From a bacterium BMS3Abin02 (GTDB lineage Bacteria; Actinomycetota; Acidimicrobiia; Spongiisociales; UBA4744), in the NCBI GenBank assembly GCA_002897675.1, contig BDSU01000011.1, positions 124,001-188,000 of the forward strand: a stretch of DNA of 64,000 bases. The letters are read 5' to 3'. Of the stretch, positions 15,541 through 23,421 are shown piece by piece (position 1 is the stretch's first letter; the number at the start of each line of letters is the position of its first letter). The position numbers and the translations under genes were made by a program. The notes beneath the pieces are model-generated. The model did not search any database. It was not told the origin of the DNA and saw nothing but the letters and a program-made list of their open reading frames with translations.

Positions 15541-16769
15541 CAGGCGAGCACGCTCCTGTGGTCGACAGCGAGGGGGTCCCGGTTGACTCCGAGGAACGAA
15601 ATCGGGACGTCGGTGTCGTACGAAGCTCGTTCGCCGGTGATCTCCTGGGCGATCATCGATCCGATCATGGGCGCGAGTTTGAACCCGTGCCCACTGAATC
15701 CGTTGGCGACGAACCACCCTTCGAGCTCGGTGGGACCGAGGATGGGGTGGACGTCCTGTTCGTTGACCGTGTAGAGGCCGGCAATGCCGGTGACCGCTCC
15801 TTTGTGGGGGAGCGCCGGAATGCGGTGATGGAGGGCGTGAATCTTGATGTCCTTGAATGCCGCGTCGACACTGGTGCGGTAGTTATCGGGGTCGACACGT
15901 TCGCTCTCGTCCTCGGCGAGCACGGAACCGAAGAGGATTCGTTGGCCATGGGACTCGGGCCGGAGATAGATGCTGCCGTTCACCGTCACAGGGATGGGTC
16001 TCCGCACCTGGTCGCTCATTGCCCGGTACACAACCTGGACGCGGGTCGGTGTGAGTGTCCAAGGGATGTCGACGCCGGCCATCTCGTTGAGCCGGTTGCA
16101 CCAAGGGCCGGCCGCGTTGACGACGAGTGGAGCGTCGATGGCGGTTCCATCGGCCAGCGTGACACCCGTGACGCGCCCGTCGCCTGTACGCACACCGGTG
16201 ACGGGAGATCGGAACCGGACATCGGCGCCTTCTCGTTTCGCCGCGGTGAGCAGATCCTGATTGGCCCCGGTCGGGTTTGCATAGCCGGCGTCCTCTTCGA
16301 AGAGCGCAGCTTCGAAGTCGCGACACTCATGCGGCGTGACACCGGTCAGATCGAAGGGTTCACCGCACGTCGACAGGGCGGGAAAGCGCTCGCGGACCCC
16401 GTTCGCGTCGAGGATCGATACGCGAACGCCTTGTGATCGGAGGCGGTCGGCGGTGTGCTCTGCCTGGATGGTCGTGAAGTTCAGCATCCAGAGGGCCCCG
16501 GTGGGTTCGAAGCGGCAGCTCGGTTCGGAGAGTTGCGTGAAGTCGGACCAGTTTCGATAGGCGCGCTGACCGCCCAGAGCGAGTTGTACGACGTTCGGCT
16601 GGGAGTAGAGGGTCCTGATCACGGCCGACGATGCGCCGGTCGAACCTTCCGACGGCCCCGCACCCTTGTCGAGAATGACGATGCGGTCAGGTGTGCGACG
16701 GGCGAGCTGATACGCAATCGAGGACCCGATGATGCCGGCGCCGATCACCACGATGTCCGCTGTCTGCAC
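15540..16769 (-). CDS. FAD-dependent amine/D-amino-acid oxidase (DAO family)
   Basis: This 409-residue flavoenzyme has the N-terminal FAD-binding signature DIVVIGAGIIGSSIAYQLARR (GxGxxG) followed by VILDKGAGPSEGSTGASSA. The DAO-family C-terminal block is GLYTVNEQDVHPILGPTELEG and GFSGHGFKLAPMIGSMIA. It resembles sarcosine, glycine, dimethylglycine or proline oxidases that attack secondary amines or D-amino acids. The GTG at 16769 is preferred because AGGAG lies 5 nt upstream and the Rossmann fold begins four residues later; the frame is open further upstream but overlaps the DUF998 gene. Coupling to ornithine cyclodeaminase suggests proline, hydroxyproline or opine-like catabolism. Confidence 0.86.
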   Translation of the reverse strand: MQTADIVVIGAGIIGSSIAYQLARRTPDRIVILDKGAGPSEGSTGASSAVIRTLYSQPNVVQLALGGQRAYRNWSDFTQLSEPSCRFEPTGALWMLNFTTIQAEHTADRLRSQGVRVSILDANGVRERFPALSTCGEPFDLTGVTPHECRDFEAALFEEDAGYANPTGANQDLLTAAKREGADVRFRSPVTGVRTGDGRVTGVTLADGTAIDAPLVVNAAGPWCNRLNEMAGVDIPWTLTPTRVQVVYRAMSDQVRRPIPVTVNGSIYLRPESHGQRILFGSVLAEDESERVDPDNYRTSVDAAFKDIKIHALHHRIPALPHKGAVTGIAGLYTVNEQDVHPILGPTELEGWFVANGFSGHGFKLAPMIGSMIAQEITGERASYDTDVPISFLGVNRDPLAVDHRSVLA

Positions 16770-16792
16770 TTGTTTCTCCTGTGTCGGGCCTT

Positions 16793-17428
16793 CTACTGTA
16801 TCGGCTCTCTGCTGTGCGGGTGCTGTTGCCTGGAGCGCACCAGTGCCGAGACCGTGATCCATTGCACCCAGGCGATGCCCACGATGGCGAAGGCGCGCTC
16901 CGAATACCCCGGATACCAGCGGGGTGTCGCCAGGAATCCGAGGCCGACTGCGAGAAACAGTCCGGCGTAGGCAAGGCCGAACCGCCGCCGCGCTTCCTCG
17001 GGAGGGGCGGCCCATGCGGTGAGCACCATTGCGAACAGCAGTGCAGTGAACGCCATCCCGCCTGTGATGTCGTGCAGTGCCCCGATGAACGTCGTCCATC
17101 CCCACTTGGCGAGGTCGTCGCGAAAGATCGCCGTGCAGACCATCAGAGCCCCGTGGGCGGCGAGCGCGATGCGGGCGGGGTCGTGGTGGTGGTCCGTGAC
17201 CGAGCGCAGGCCATAGGCGAAGCCGATGATGAGCAGGCCGTAGATCGCGAATCCGGTCGACATCGCCCACGGGTCGGAGATACCGCGGGCGCTCAGTTTG
17301 GAGATCGTGTCGGTGGCGGGATCGAGTTCCGGGTGCTGGGCGAGTCCGATGAGGAATGCGAGCACGACGGTCGGCGGGGCCAGCACCCCACCGATCAGTC
17401 CGAGCCGAGTCGATGGCATCCGACGCAT
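16793..17428 (-). CDS. DUF998 integral membrane protein
   Basis: This 211-residue protein has about six membrane segments, including GLIGGVLAPPTVVLAFLIGL, WAMSTGFAIYGLLIIGFAYGL and GLAYAGLFLAVGLGFLATP. The LDPATDTISKLSARG loop after the first helix and the FRDDLAKWGWTTFIGALHDI segment match the DUF998 pattern. No enzymatic residues are evident. It starts 4 nt after the 3' end of tRNA-Arg on the same strand (a second ATG lies at 17419), so it is likely read from the tRNA transcript. The flavin oxidase follows 23 nt downstream. Confidence 0.8.
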   Translation of the reverse strand: MRRMPSTRLGLIGGVLAPPTVVLAFLIGLAQHPELDPATDTISKLSARGISDPWAMSTGFAIYGLLIIGFAYGLRSVTDHHHDPARIALAAHGALMVCTAIFRDDLAKWGWTTFIGALHDITGGMAFTALLFAMVLTAWAAPPEEARRRFGLAYAGLFLAVGLGFLATPRWYPGYSERAFAIVGIAWVQWITVSALVRSRQQHPHSREPIQ

Positions 17429-17431
17429 GAG

Positions 17432-17504
17432 CGCCCGCGGCAGGATTCGAACCTGCGGCCTACTGCTTAGGAGGCAGTTGCTCTATCCCCTGAGCTACGC
17501 GGGC
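17432..17504 (-). tRNA. tRNA-Arg (anticodon CCT)
   Basis: The minus strand folds into a standard tRNA. The acceptor arm is GCCCGCG with CGCGGGC, the D arm AGCTCAGGGGATAGAGC, the anticodon loop CTCCTAA gives anticodon CCT for AGG codons, and the T arm is GCAGGTTCGAATCCTGC. No CCA is encoded. Its 3' end faces the DUF998 gene, and the DUF222-HNH gene lies about 185 bp upstream. Confidence 0.95.
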
Positions 17505-17689
17505 GGGGGGCGTGCGGCATACCTCTTGTGATGTGCTCACCGGGGGTGTGGCGCATGAGGGGAGGTTAGATCGTTGTGTCTGGGGAGGGGAAAGTCGATG
17601 GGGCGCGTCGGGACGTCGTCTTGGGCTGGTTTGTCTGGTTGGTGGTGTTGTCAGATGTGTCGCGGATGGTCGGGGGTCCGCTCGGTCGT

Positions 17690-18781
17690 CTACGGCGGGT
17701 CGTTGTTGTGGGGTTTGAGGAATCGTCGGCGTTGGGGTGGTGTGTCGGGGTCGATGCGGTAGCCGAGGCCGTGGATGACGACATGGTGGTGGTACCAGCA
17801 GAGGGTGGTGAGGTTGTTCGGGTCGTTGTCGGCTCCGGAGGCCCGCCAGTCGAGGTGGTGGGGTTGGAGGCGGTATCGGGAGGTGCAGCCGTCTGCGGTG
17901 CATCGTTGATCTCTGTAGAGGACGTAGCGTCGTATCCGTTGTGGGATGACGGCGGTTCGGTTTCCGATGCCGAGGATTCGGCCGTCTTCGGTGGTGGCGG
18001 TCATCTCGATCGTGCCCTCACAGAGGATCGCTTGGAGGGCTCTGGGTCCGACGCGGGGTCCGGATTCGACACTGACGCCGGTCTGGCCGTTGGTGGCCGT
18101 GGCTTGGGTGGCGTCGACGAAGATCGTGACGGTGGGGCCGCGTCCTGATTCTGCTCCGGTGGTCGAGTCGTTGCAGAGCGCGACGAGTGCGTCGGCGTGG
18201 CGTTGCGAGATCGTGGGGCGGGTCCCGTCGGGCAGGGGCGGGAATCGGTCTGCCCTTTCGGTGAGTGCCTTGTCGACGATGGCGCCTTCGTATCCGGGTA
18301 GGGAACCCCAGAGGCGCCATGCCGATTCGTCCAGGTTGGGTTGCATGACCAGGTGTCGGTTCGTGAAGGCATCGTGTTCTTGGGTGGGGGTGATCCGCCG
18401 GTGGTGGGCGATGCGGCGTCGCAGGCCGGCGATGTCCCACGCCCGTGAGGTCTCGACGAGATCGTCGTGTGGTGACACGACCGCGAGGCGGGCCAGTTCG
18501 ACGGCCCGGTCGAACGAGACGCTGCCGTTCGCGAGTGCTTCGTTCACTTCGTTGCTGCTGCGGGTGATGCAGGTCAACGCCCGGGCGGTTTCGGGGGCGA
18601 CGTCGAGGCGGGAAGCGACCCACTCGGCCAATGAACGGCACGCGTCCGCCGTGGGGATCTGCCGCCGGTCGACCTCGCCCAGCAGCCTCGCCTGGACGGC
18701 ACGCAGGCGCCCGATCGTGGTTTCGATCTCGATCAGGTCCGTTTCGATCCGATCCGTCGACACTGTTTCCGTATCTCTCAT
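17690..18781 (-). CDS. DUF222 / HNH endonuclease (13E12 repeat family)
   Basis: This 363-residue protein has an N-terminal DUF222 helical domain (VQARLLGEVDRRQI... SLAEWVASRLDVAPETARAL) and a C-terminal HNH nuclease fold: RDQRCTADGCTSRYRLQPHH, then NNLTTLCWYHHHVVIH with metal-binding His and Cys pairs. Members are abundant in actinobacteria, where mycobacterial copies are called 13E12 repeats; their role is unknown, and mobility or DNA degradation has been proposed. The ATG at 18781 has a TACGGT hexamer 6 nt upstream and no Shine-Dalgarno, so it may be leaderless. Location beside a tRNA gene is typical of an integrated element, but no direct repeats are evident. Confidence 0.9.
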   Translation of the reverse strand: MRDTETVSTDRIETDLIEIETTIGRLRAVQARLLGEVDRRQIPTADACRSLAEWVASRLDVAPETARALTCITRSSNEVNEALANGSVSFDRAVELARLAVVSPHDDLVETSRAWDIAGLRRRIAHHRRITPTQEHDAFTNRHLVMQPNLDESAWRLWGSLPGYEGAIVDKALTERADRFPPLPDGTRPTISQRHADALVALCNDSTTGAESGRGPTVTIFVDATQATATNGQTGVSVESGPRVGPRALQAILCEGTIEMTATTEDGRILGIGNRTAVIPQRIRRYVLYRDQRCTADGCTSRYRLQPHHLDWRASGADNDPNNLTTLCWYHHHVVIHGLGYRIDPDTPPQRRRFLKPHNNDPP

Positions 18782-18939
18782 GGTGTCACCGTATCAGCCG
18801 GGTGTGACAGAAAACAGCCGATAACGACCGATAAGGAAATAAAACGTGACACATCCCTCTCATCCGAAGCCCGGCGGCCCGGATTCTCATGTCCCTCTCA
18901 TGAAACCGGCGTATCTTTGGAGTACCGAAGGAGGTATCG

Positions 18940-19230
18940 ATGTTGGCCGTAACGACACTCGCGCAGTCCGCCCGATATGGGTTCGATCACATGGAAGGTT
19001 GGGGTTGGGGCTGGGGAGTAGCAGTCTTCATGGGCATGTTGGCCGCGCTGTTCATCGCTCTGCTCGTTTGGTTCATCGTTTCGCTGGCCGGCCGGCGAGA
19101 CGACACGAGGGCACCGTCGGTTCCGTCCGCTTCGTCGTCTCGTGCGAGGGCGCTGCTCGACGAGCGGTACGCCAAGGGTGAGATCGACCGAGACGATTAC
19201 CTGCAACGCAAAGGCGACCTGGAAGGCTGA
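18940..19230 (+). CDS. Short membrane protein with C-terminal SHOCT domain
   Basis: This 96-residue protein starts at an ATG behind a strong GAAGGAGGT Shine-Dalgarno. One membrane helix spans about residues 28-50 (VAVFMGMLAALFIALLVWFIVSLA), preceded by a Gly/Trp-rich stretch (GWGWGWG). The C-terminus SRARALLDERYAKGEIDRDDY carries the SHOCT motif of short helical, oligomer-forming domains. Function is unknown; members often sit next to redox or metal genes. It is convergent with arsM. Confidence 0.85.
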   Translation: MLAVTTLAQSARYGFDHMEGWGWGWGVAVFMGMLAALFIALLVWFIVSLAGRRDDTRAPSVPSASSSRARALLDERYAKGEIDRDDYLQRKGDLEG

Positions 19231-19326
19231 TCCGGGACGAGTGGGTGGGCAGCGTATGGTTCGATACTTACGAGCTGTTCGCCGTGTCGTCCTCGTGTCG
19301 CAGAGACGCGTCGGCGCCGCCGTCGA

Positions 19327-20175
19327 TCATCCGTCGGTAGACGTGTCGCCCGCTCGAGGCTTGGCTGCCACGAAGCGAACGCTCGACACCTTGCCGGCGA
19401 GCGCCTCGAGAACGTCCGTGGATCGTTGCCCGCAGCAGCCGGATCCCGCATCGAAGACGTCCGAATCGACGATGGCGGAGATCTGAGTTGCCTCATACGT
19501 GAGCCGGTCTGCAACGTGCACTTCGTCGAGGCCGGCGTCCCGGAGCCCATGGAGATAGTCGTCTTCGCCGATCGCCCCTCCGACGCACGAGCTGTAGAGA
19601 ACCGGATCCGCACGAACCCAGTCGGGGAGGTCTTCGACGACGAGGTCGGACACGGACATGCGACCCCCTGGTTTGAGGACCCGAGCGATCTCCGCGAACA
19701 CTTTGTCCTTCTCGGGTGAAAGGTTGATCACGCAATTCGAGATCACCCAGTCGACCGATTCGCTGTCCACCGGGAGGTCCTCGATGAGGCCTTTGCGGGC
19801 TTCCACGTTCGCGAGTCCGGATGCTGCGATGTTCTCGCGCGCCTTCGCGATCATCTCATCGGTCATGTCGATGCCGATCACGTGACCGGTGGAGCCGACC
19901 TTCTTGGCGGCAAGAAGGAGATCGATTCCCGCTCCAGACCCCAGGTCCAGAACGACGTCGCCGGGTTTGAGATCGGCGAGCGCGACTGGATTGCCACAGC
20001 CGAACGAGTTGGCGACTGCTTCCGGGGGGAGATCTCGCAGTTCTGATTCTTCGTAGCCGGCGAACCGGGCCGCGACCCCCTTGGTGGCCGGCCCGTCACA
20101 GCAACCGCCGGTTCTCGTCACTGCGTCTGCATAGGTCTCGGATACTTGCCGTCGCGTGGTTTCGACATCAGACAT
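19327..20175 (-). CDS. arsM: Arsenite S-adenosylmethionine methyltransferase ArsM
   Basis: This 282-residue class I methyltransferase methylates arsenite. The SAM motif DLGSGAG is at residues 77-83, with GIDMTDEMI at 101. The three arsenite-binding cysteines of the family are identifiable: Cys60 (FGCGNP), Cys148 (SNCVINL) and Cys197 (SSCVGGA). Extra Cys pairs occur near both ends (GGCCDG at 23-28 and a C-terminal GSGCCGQ). The ATG at 20175 follows an 8-nt overlap with arsR, so the enzyme is under ArsR control. No arsenite pump (ArsB/Acr3) is in view, so detoxification here would go through methylation. Confidence 0.93.
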   Translation of the reverse strand: MSDVETTRRQVSETYADAVTRTGGCCDGPATKGVAARFAGYEESELRDLPPEAVANSFGCGNPVALADLKPGDVVLDLGSGAGIDLLLAAKKVGSTGHVIGIDMTDEMIAKARENIAASGLANVEARKGLIEDLPVDSESVDWVISNCVINLSPEKDKVFAEIARVLKPGGRMSVSDLVVEDLPDWVRADPVLYSSCVGGAIGEDDYLHGLRDAGLDEVHVADRLTYEATQISAIVDSDVFDAGSGCCGQRSTDVLEALAGKVSSVRFVAAKPRAGDTSTDG

Positions 20176-20548
20176 CGGTCTTCCTCTCGTTGTCGTGCGT
20201 GCTCTCGGGACCGCAGCAGGCCTCGAGCGCGTCGGCGATCGATCGAAGGTTCGCGGCGAGTTCCGCGTAGGGGACCGAGTAGAAGACCTCACGTCCTCGT
20301 TTCTCGGCGGTGAGAACGCCTGCGTCCCGCATCGTGGCCAGATGCCGGGATACGACCGACAGGTCGACGGTGCAGCAGTCGGCTGCTTCCGAGACGGTGG
20401 AAGGTTCGCCTCCGGCCGAGAGCTTCGCCAGCAAGAGGATCCGGTTGGGATCGCTCAATGCCTTGAAGAACTCGGGATGCAGCACCTCTTGGAGGCGGTC
20501 GCTGCTGCAACACCCGGCTTCGGTCTGGTCATTGCATGTTTGCGTCAC
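20168..20548 (-). CDS. arsR: ArsR-family arsenic/metal-sensing repressor
   Basis: This 126-residue winged-helix repressor is expected to bind the promoter until arsenite releases it. The helix-turn-helix part runs HPEFFKALSDPNRILLLAKL to CCTVDLSVVSRHLATMRDAG, followed by the wing KRGREVFYSVPY. Candidate thiolate ligands are Cys pairs at GCCSS (N-terminus), DCCTVD (recognition helix) and EACCGPE (C-terminus), a multi-CC pattern rather than the classical ELCVCDL motif. The GTG at 20548 is chosen since a TAAGAT hexamer lies 7 nt upstream and the frame above it has no family residues. It is cotranscribed with arsM. Confidence 0.9.
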   Translation of the reverse strand: MTQTCNDQTEAGCCSSDRLQEVLHPEFFKALSDPNRILLLAKLSAGGEPSTVSEAADCCTVDLSVVSRHLATMRDAGVLTAEKRGREVFYSVPYAELAANLRSIADALEACCGPESTHDNERKTDV

Positions 20549-20561
20549 AATGCAAATCTTA
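20532..20561 (-). promoter_or_regulatory. arsR operator and leaderless promoter
   Basis: An inverted repeat TTGCAT (20532-20537) / ATGCAA (20550-20555) spans the arsR start codon, and a TAAGAT -10-like hexamer (20556-20561) abuts it. Bound ArsR would cover the transcription start, consistent with autoregulation of arsR-arsM. Confidence 0.55.
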
Positions 20562-20671
20562 CTCGGGATCGGCACAGATGCAAGCTCGCCGTTCTTCGAC
20601 ACACGTGAAGTGCGGCGCGGCGTGGTTCCCGGTACCGGCCTTCGGATGTTCCCCCGGGCGGTCCAGGAGGC

Positions 20672-20677
20672 TAGGTT
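20672..20677 (+). promoter_or_regulatory. Putative leaderless -10 element (first ABC ATPase)
   Basis: TAGGTT ends 7 nt before the ATG at 20685. An AGGAGG lies further upstream (20665-20670), 14 nt from the ATG, so both a leaderless and a leadered reading are possible. Confidence 0.35.
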
Positions 20678-20684
20678 TGCCTGG

Positions 20685-21596
20685 ATGTCCGGTCTGATCG
20701 TCACCTCAGGACTTACACACCGCTTCGGTGATGTGTTGGCGCTTGCCGATGTGAGCCTCGACGTTCCCTCCGGCAGGATCGGTCTGGTCGGGGCGAACGG
20801 CGCAGGCAAGACGACGCTCATCCGCATCTTGCTCGGCATGCTCACACCCACGCGCGGCAGCGCTCAGGTGATGGGCCTCGACGTGCGCCACGACACCCTC
20901 GCGCTGCGCTCTCGTGTCGGGTACATGCCGGAAGACGCGTGTCTTCCCGCAGCGCAGACCGCAGCCGATTTCGTCGCTTTTGCCGCAGAGCTCGCGGGGA
21001 TCCCTGCCGCGGACTCGCGGCGTCGTGCGTCCGAGATCCTGTTTCTCGTCGGGTTGCACGAGGAGCGATTCCGTTATCTCGGAGACTTCTCGACCGGCAT
21101 GCTTCAACGGGTGAAGCTGGCCCAGGCCATCGTCCACGATCCTGAAGTGACGTTTCTCGACGAACCGGCCGCCGGGCTCGATCCTGAAGGCAGGGAGCAC
21201 ATGCTCGAGTTGATCATCCGGCTCGGAGAGTTCGGAATCAGCGTCGTGTATTCGTCGCACATCCTCGATGACGTCGAGCGGACCTGCGACTGGGTCGTCA
21301 TGCTCGATGGCGGCCGATTGGTGCGCTCCGGCCCCATTGCGGCGATGGGGAGTGAAGATGCTGTGACCGTCGAAGTTCTGGACGATCCGCAGGCCTTTGT
21401 CCGTTGGCTGCACGAGCGCGGCGCCAAGGCAGACGTCGCCGGGAGATCGGTTCGTGTTCGTTTCGACGGTGACCCGTTCAACCTGGTGCGAGATGGCTTG
21501 GCCGCCACCGACACCGGTGTGCGCCGGATGGGCCGACGCGCCAGAACCCTCGAAGACGCGTTCATCGAGGATGCCCGGCCGCGGGAGGCGACGTGA
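20685..21596 (+). CDS. ABC transporter ATP-binding protein (ABC-2 type export, first pair)
   Basis: This 303-residue CcmA-like ATPase has Walker A GANGAGKTTLIRILLG near residue 34, the Q-loop YMPEDACLPAA, the signature FSTGMLQRVKLAQAI, Walker B VTFLDEPAAGLDPEGR and the switch VVYSSHILDDVERT. The C-terminal 80 residues (AVTVEVLDDPQAFVRWL onward) form the regulatory tail seen in this class. The ATG at 20685 is the first that fits the conserved LTHRFGDVLALADVSL start. It overlaps the following permease gene by 4 nt. The substrate is unknown; drugs, lipids or envelope components are possible. Confidence 0.9.
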   Translation: MSGLIVTSGLTHRFGDVLALADVSLDVPSGRIGLVGANGAGKTTLIRILLGMLTPTRGSAQVMGLDVRHDTLALRSRVGYMPEDACLPAAQTAADFVAFAAELAGIPAADSRRRASEILFLVGLHEERFRYLGDFSTGMLQRVKLAQAIVHDPEVTFLDEPAAGLDPEGREHMLELIIRLGEFGISVVYSSHILDDVERTCDWVVMLDGGRLVRSGPIAAMGSEDAVTVEVLDDPQAFVRWLHERGAKADVAGRSVRVRFDGDPFNLVRDGLAATDTGVRRMGRRARTLEDAFIEDARPREAT

Positions 21597-22486
21597 GCGA
21601 CGCCGTCATCGTCGATCGCGGCTACCGCAGCTACGAGGGGCCGCGGCTCGCTCGTAGGGGAGCGATGGCGGCCATCGTCCGCGAGAGTGTGCGTCGGGCG
21701 CTCGGCTTGCGCCGGAAGGCGAGGCGCAAGATCCTTCCCTGGTCCCTCATCGCGATGGCGATCATCTCCGTCGCGGTCCTCGTCGGCCTGCATTGGGCGG
21801 CCCAACGTGCCGGCATCGGAGGGCTCGTCGCTTCACAGCTCCCAGGGTATGGACAGTACTTCGACATCATCTCCAGGATCGCGTTGCTGTTCATCGCGTT
21901 CGCCACGCCGCAGCTCCTGGCGCCCGATCGCCGGGAAGGCGTGCTCGCCGTCTACTTCTCACGTCCGCTGCGTCCCGTCGACTATCTGGGCGCCAAGTTC
22001 GCCGGCCTCGGGATACTCGTCATGGGGTTCTATCTGGTGCCCGAGTTCGTGTTCCACATCTCACTCGCGACTCTCGCTCCGGAAGGGTTCTTCTCCTATC
22101 TGGGGGGGAACCTCGACGTGTTGTGGCAGATCACGTTCGTCGCGTTCGTCTATTTCGTCGGTCACGTCTCGATTGCCTTCGGAGTTTCTGCGTTCGTGCC
22201 GCGAACCGGTCTTGCGGCGGGTGTGTTTCTCGGGATCATGCTCATCCTGAATCAGATCGTTGCCTCCGTTGTCGAGCTGGGCACGTTCCCGGGCTCTCGT
22301 TACGTGGCTCTGCTGGCGCTCGAGGAGCATCCTCGGATCGTGCGAGATTGGGTGTTCGGCATCACGACGGGCGACTACGTGCCACGGGTGGCCGGGTTCG
22401 ACCCGTGGGTCTCACTTGCCGCCGTGGGGGTTCTCTTCGCCCTGGTCGGTGTCGGCGCGTGGGGGCGCTATCGGAGGTTGACGTGA
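21593..22486 (+). CDS. ABC-2 type permease (first pair)
   Basis: This 297-residue integral membrane protein starts at a GTG overlapping the ATPase stop. It has about six helices: LPWSLIAMAIISVAVLVGLHW, FDIISRIALLFIAFATPQLL, FAGLGILVMGFYLVPEFVF, WQITFVAFVYFVGHVSIAFG, AAGVFLGIMLILNQIVAS and AAVGVLFALVGVGAWG. The segment APDRREGVLAVYFSRPLRPVDYLGAKF is the cytoplasmic coupling motif of ABC-2 exporters of the NosY/Gld type. The N-terminal YRSYEGPR motif also fits. It pairs with the upstream ATPase and is followed by a second ATPase-permease pair in the same transcript. Confidence 0.87.
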   Translation: MSDAVIVDRGYRSYEGPRLARRGAMAAIVRESVRRALGLRRKARRKILPWSLIAMAIISVAVLVGLHWAAQRAGIGGLVASQLPGYGQYFDIISRIALLFIAFATPQLLAPDRREGVLAVYFSRPLRPVDYLGAKFAGLGILVMGFYLVPEFVFHISLATLAPEGFFSYLGGNLDVLWQITFVAFVYFVGHVSIAFGVSAFVPRTGLAAGVFLGIMLILNQIVASVVELGTFPGSRYVALLALEEHPRIVRDWVFGITTGDYVPRVAGFDPWVSLAAVGVLFALVGVGAWGRYRRLT

Positions 22487-23421
22487 GCGATCCGCTGTCG
22501 CCATCCGATCTCACCGTCGAGGCCCGGAACCTCTCGAGGTGGTTCGGGCAGAAGGTCGCCGTGTCGGAGGTAACCTGCGGTTTCGGTCCGGGGGTCACCG
22601 GTCTGCTCGGCCCCAATGGGGCAGGCAAGACCACGTTGCTGCGCATGCTGACCGGTCTCATCCGTCCGTCGGATGGTGACGTCCGGCTTCTCGGTGTCGA
22701 CCCACGATCCCGACCGGGCATCTATCGACAGGTCGCACTGGTCCCCGAGGACGAGACCGTGCACGGGTTTCTCACGGCACGGCAGTTCGTGCACTTCAAC
22801 GCCACACTCCAGCGGCTGGCAGATCCGGCGTCCGCGGCCGACAGGGCGTTGGGGCAGGTCGAACTGTCAGAGGTGGCCGACAGGCGACTGGCGACGTTCA
22901 GCAAAGGGATGCGCCAGCGGGCCAAGGTGGCCGCCATGCTCGTGCACGAGCCTCATGTGCTGTTTCTCGACGAGCCGCTCAATGGAACGGACCCGGTGCA
23001 ACGTGCACACCTGATGCGGCTCTTCGTCGAGCTCGGTGAGCAGGGCAAAACCGTCATCGTGTCCTCCCACGTGCTCGGCGAAGTGGAGCGGATGGCGGAT
23101 CGGGTCGTTGCAATGATCGATGGTCGTGTGGCGGGCGCCGGGACGGTTCCCGCCTTGCGGAGTGCGATGTCCGATATCCCCAGGAGACTGCGAATCGGTT
23201 GCGACCGGCCTCGGGTTCTCGCCGCGGCGCTCGTCGAGCACGAGTCTGTGGGGGGTGTCACCGTCGAGGGTGACGATGTGCTCGGAGTCGACGCGCTCGA
23301 CTCCGAAGCGCTTGGCCGGGCACTGCCGCGTATCGCCCTCGATTCGGATGTGCGGCTGGTTTCGGTGGATCCGCAGGACGAATCGCTCGAGAGCACGTTT
23401 CGATATCTGGTGAGCCGATGA
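22483..23421 (+). CDS. ABC transporter ATP-binding protein (second pair)
   Basis: This 312-residue CcmA-like ATPase has Walker A GPNGAGKTTLLRMLTG near residue 44, the Q-loop LVPEDETVHGFLTARQFV, the signature FSKGMRQRAKVAAML, Walker B VLFLDEPLNGTDPVQR and the switch VSSHVLGEVERMADR. The GTG at 22483 overlaps the upstream permease stop (GTGA). It is similar in plan to the first ATPase but clearly diverged (for example NGTDP for AGLDP in the D-loop), so the pairs arose from an old duplication rather than a recent one. It overlaps the next permease by 4 nt. Confidence 0.9.
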   Translation: MSDPLSPSDLTVEARNLSRWFGQKVAVSEVTCGFGPGVTGLLGPNGAGKTTLLRMLTGLIRPSDGDVRLLGVDPRSRPGIYRQVALVPEDETVHGFLTARQFVHFNATLQRLADPASAADRALGQVELSEVADRRLATFSKGMRQRAKVAAMLVHEPHVLFLDEPLNGTDPVQRAHLMRLFVELGEQGKTVIVSSHVLGEVERMADRVVAMIDGRVAGAGTVPALRSAMSDIPRRLRIGCDRPRVLAAALVEHESVGGVTVEGDDVLGVDALDSEALGRALPRIALDSDVRLVSVDPQDESLESTFRYLVSR

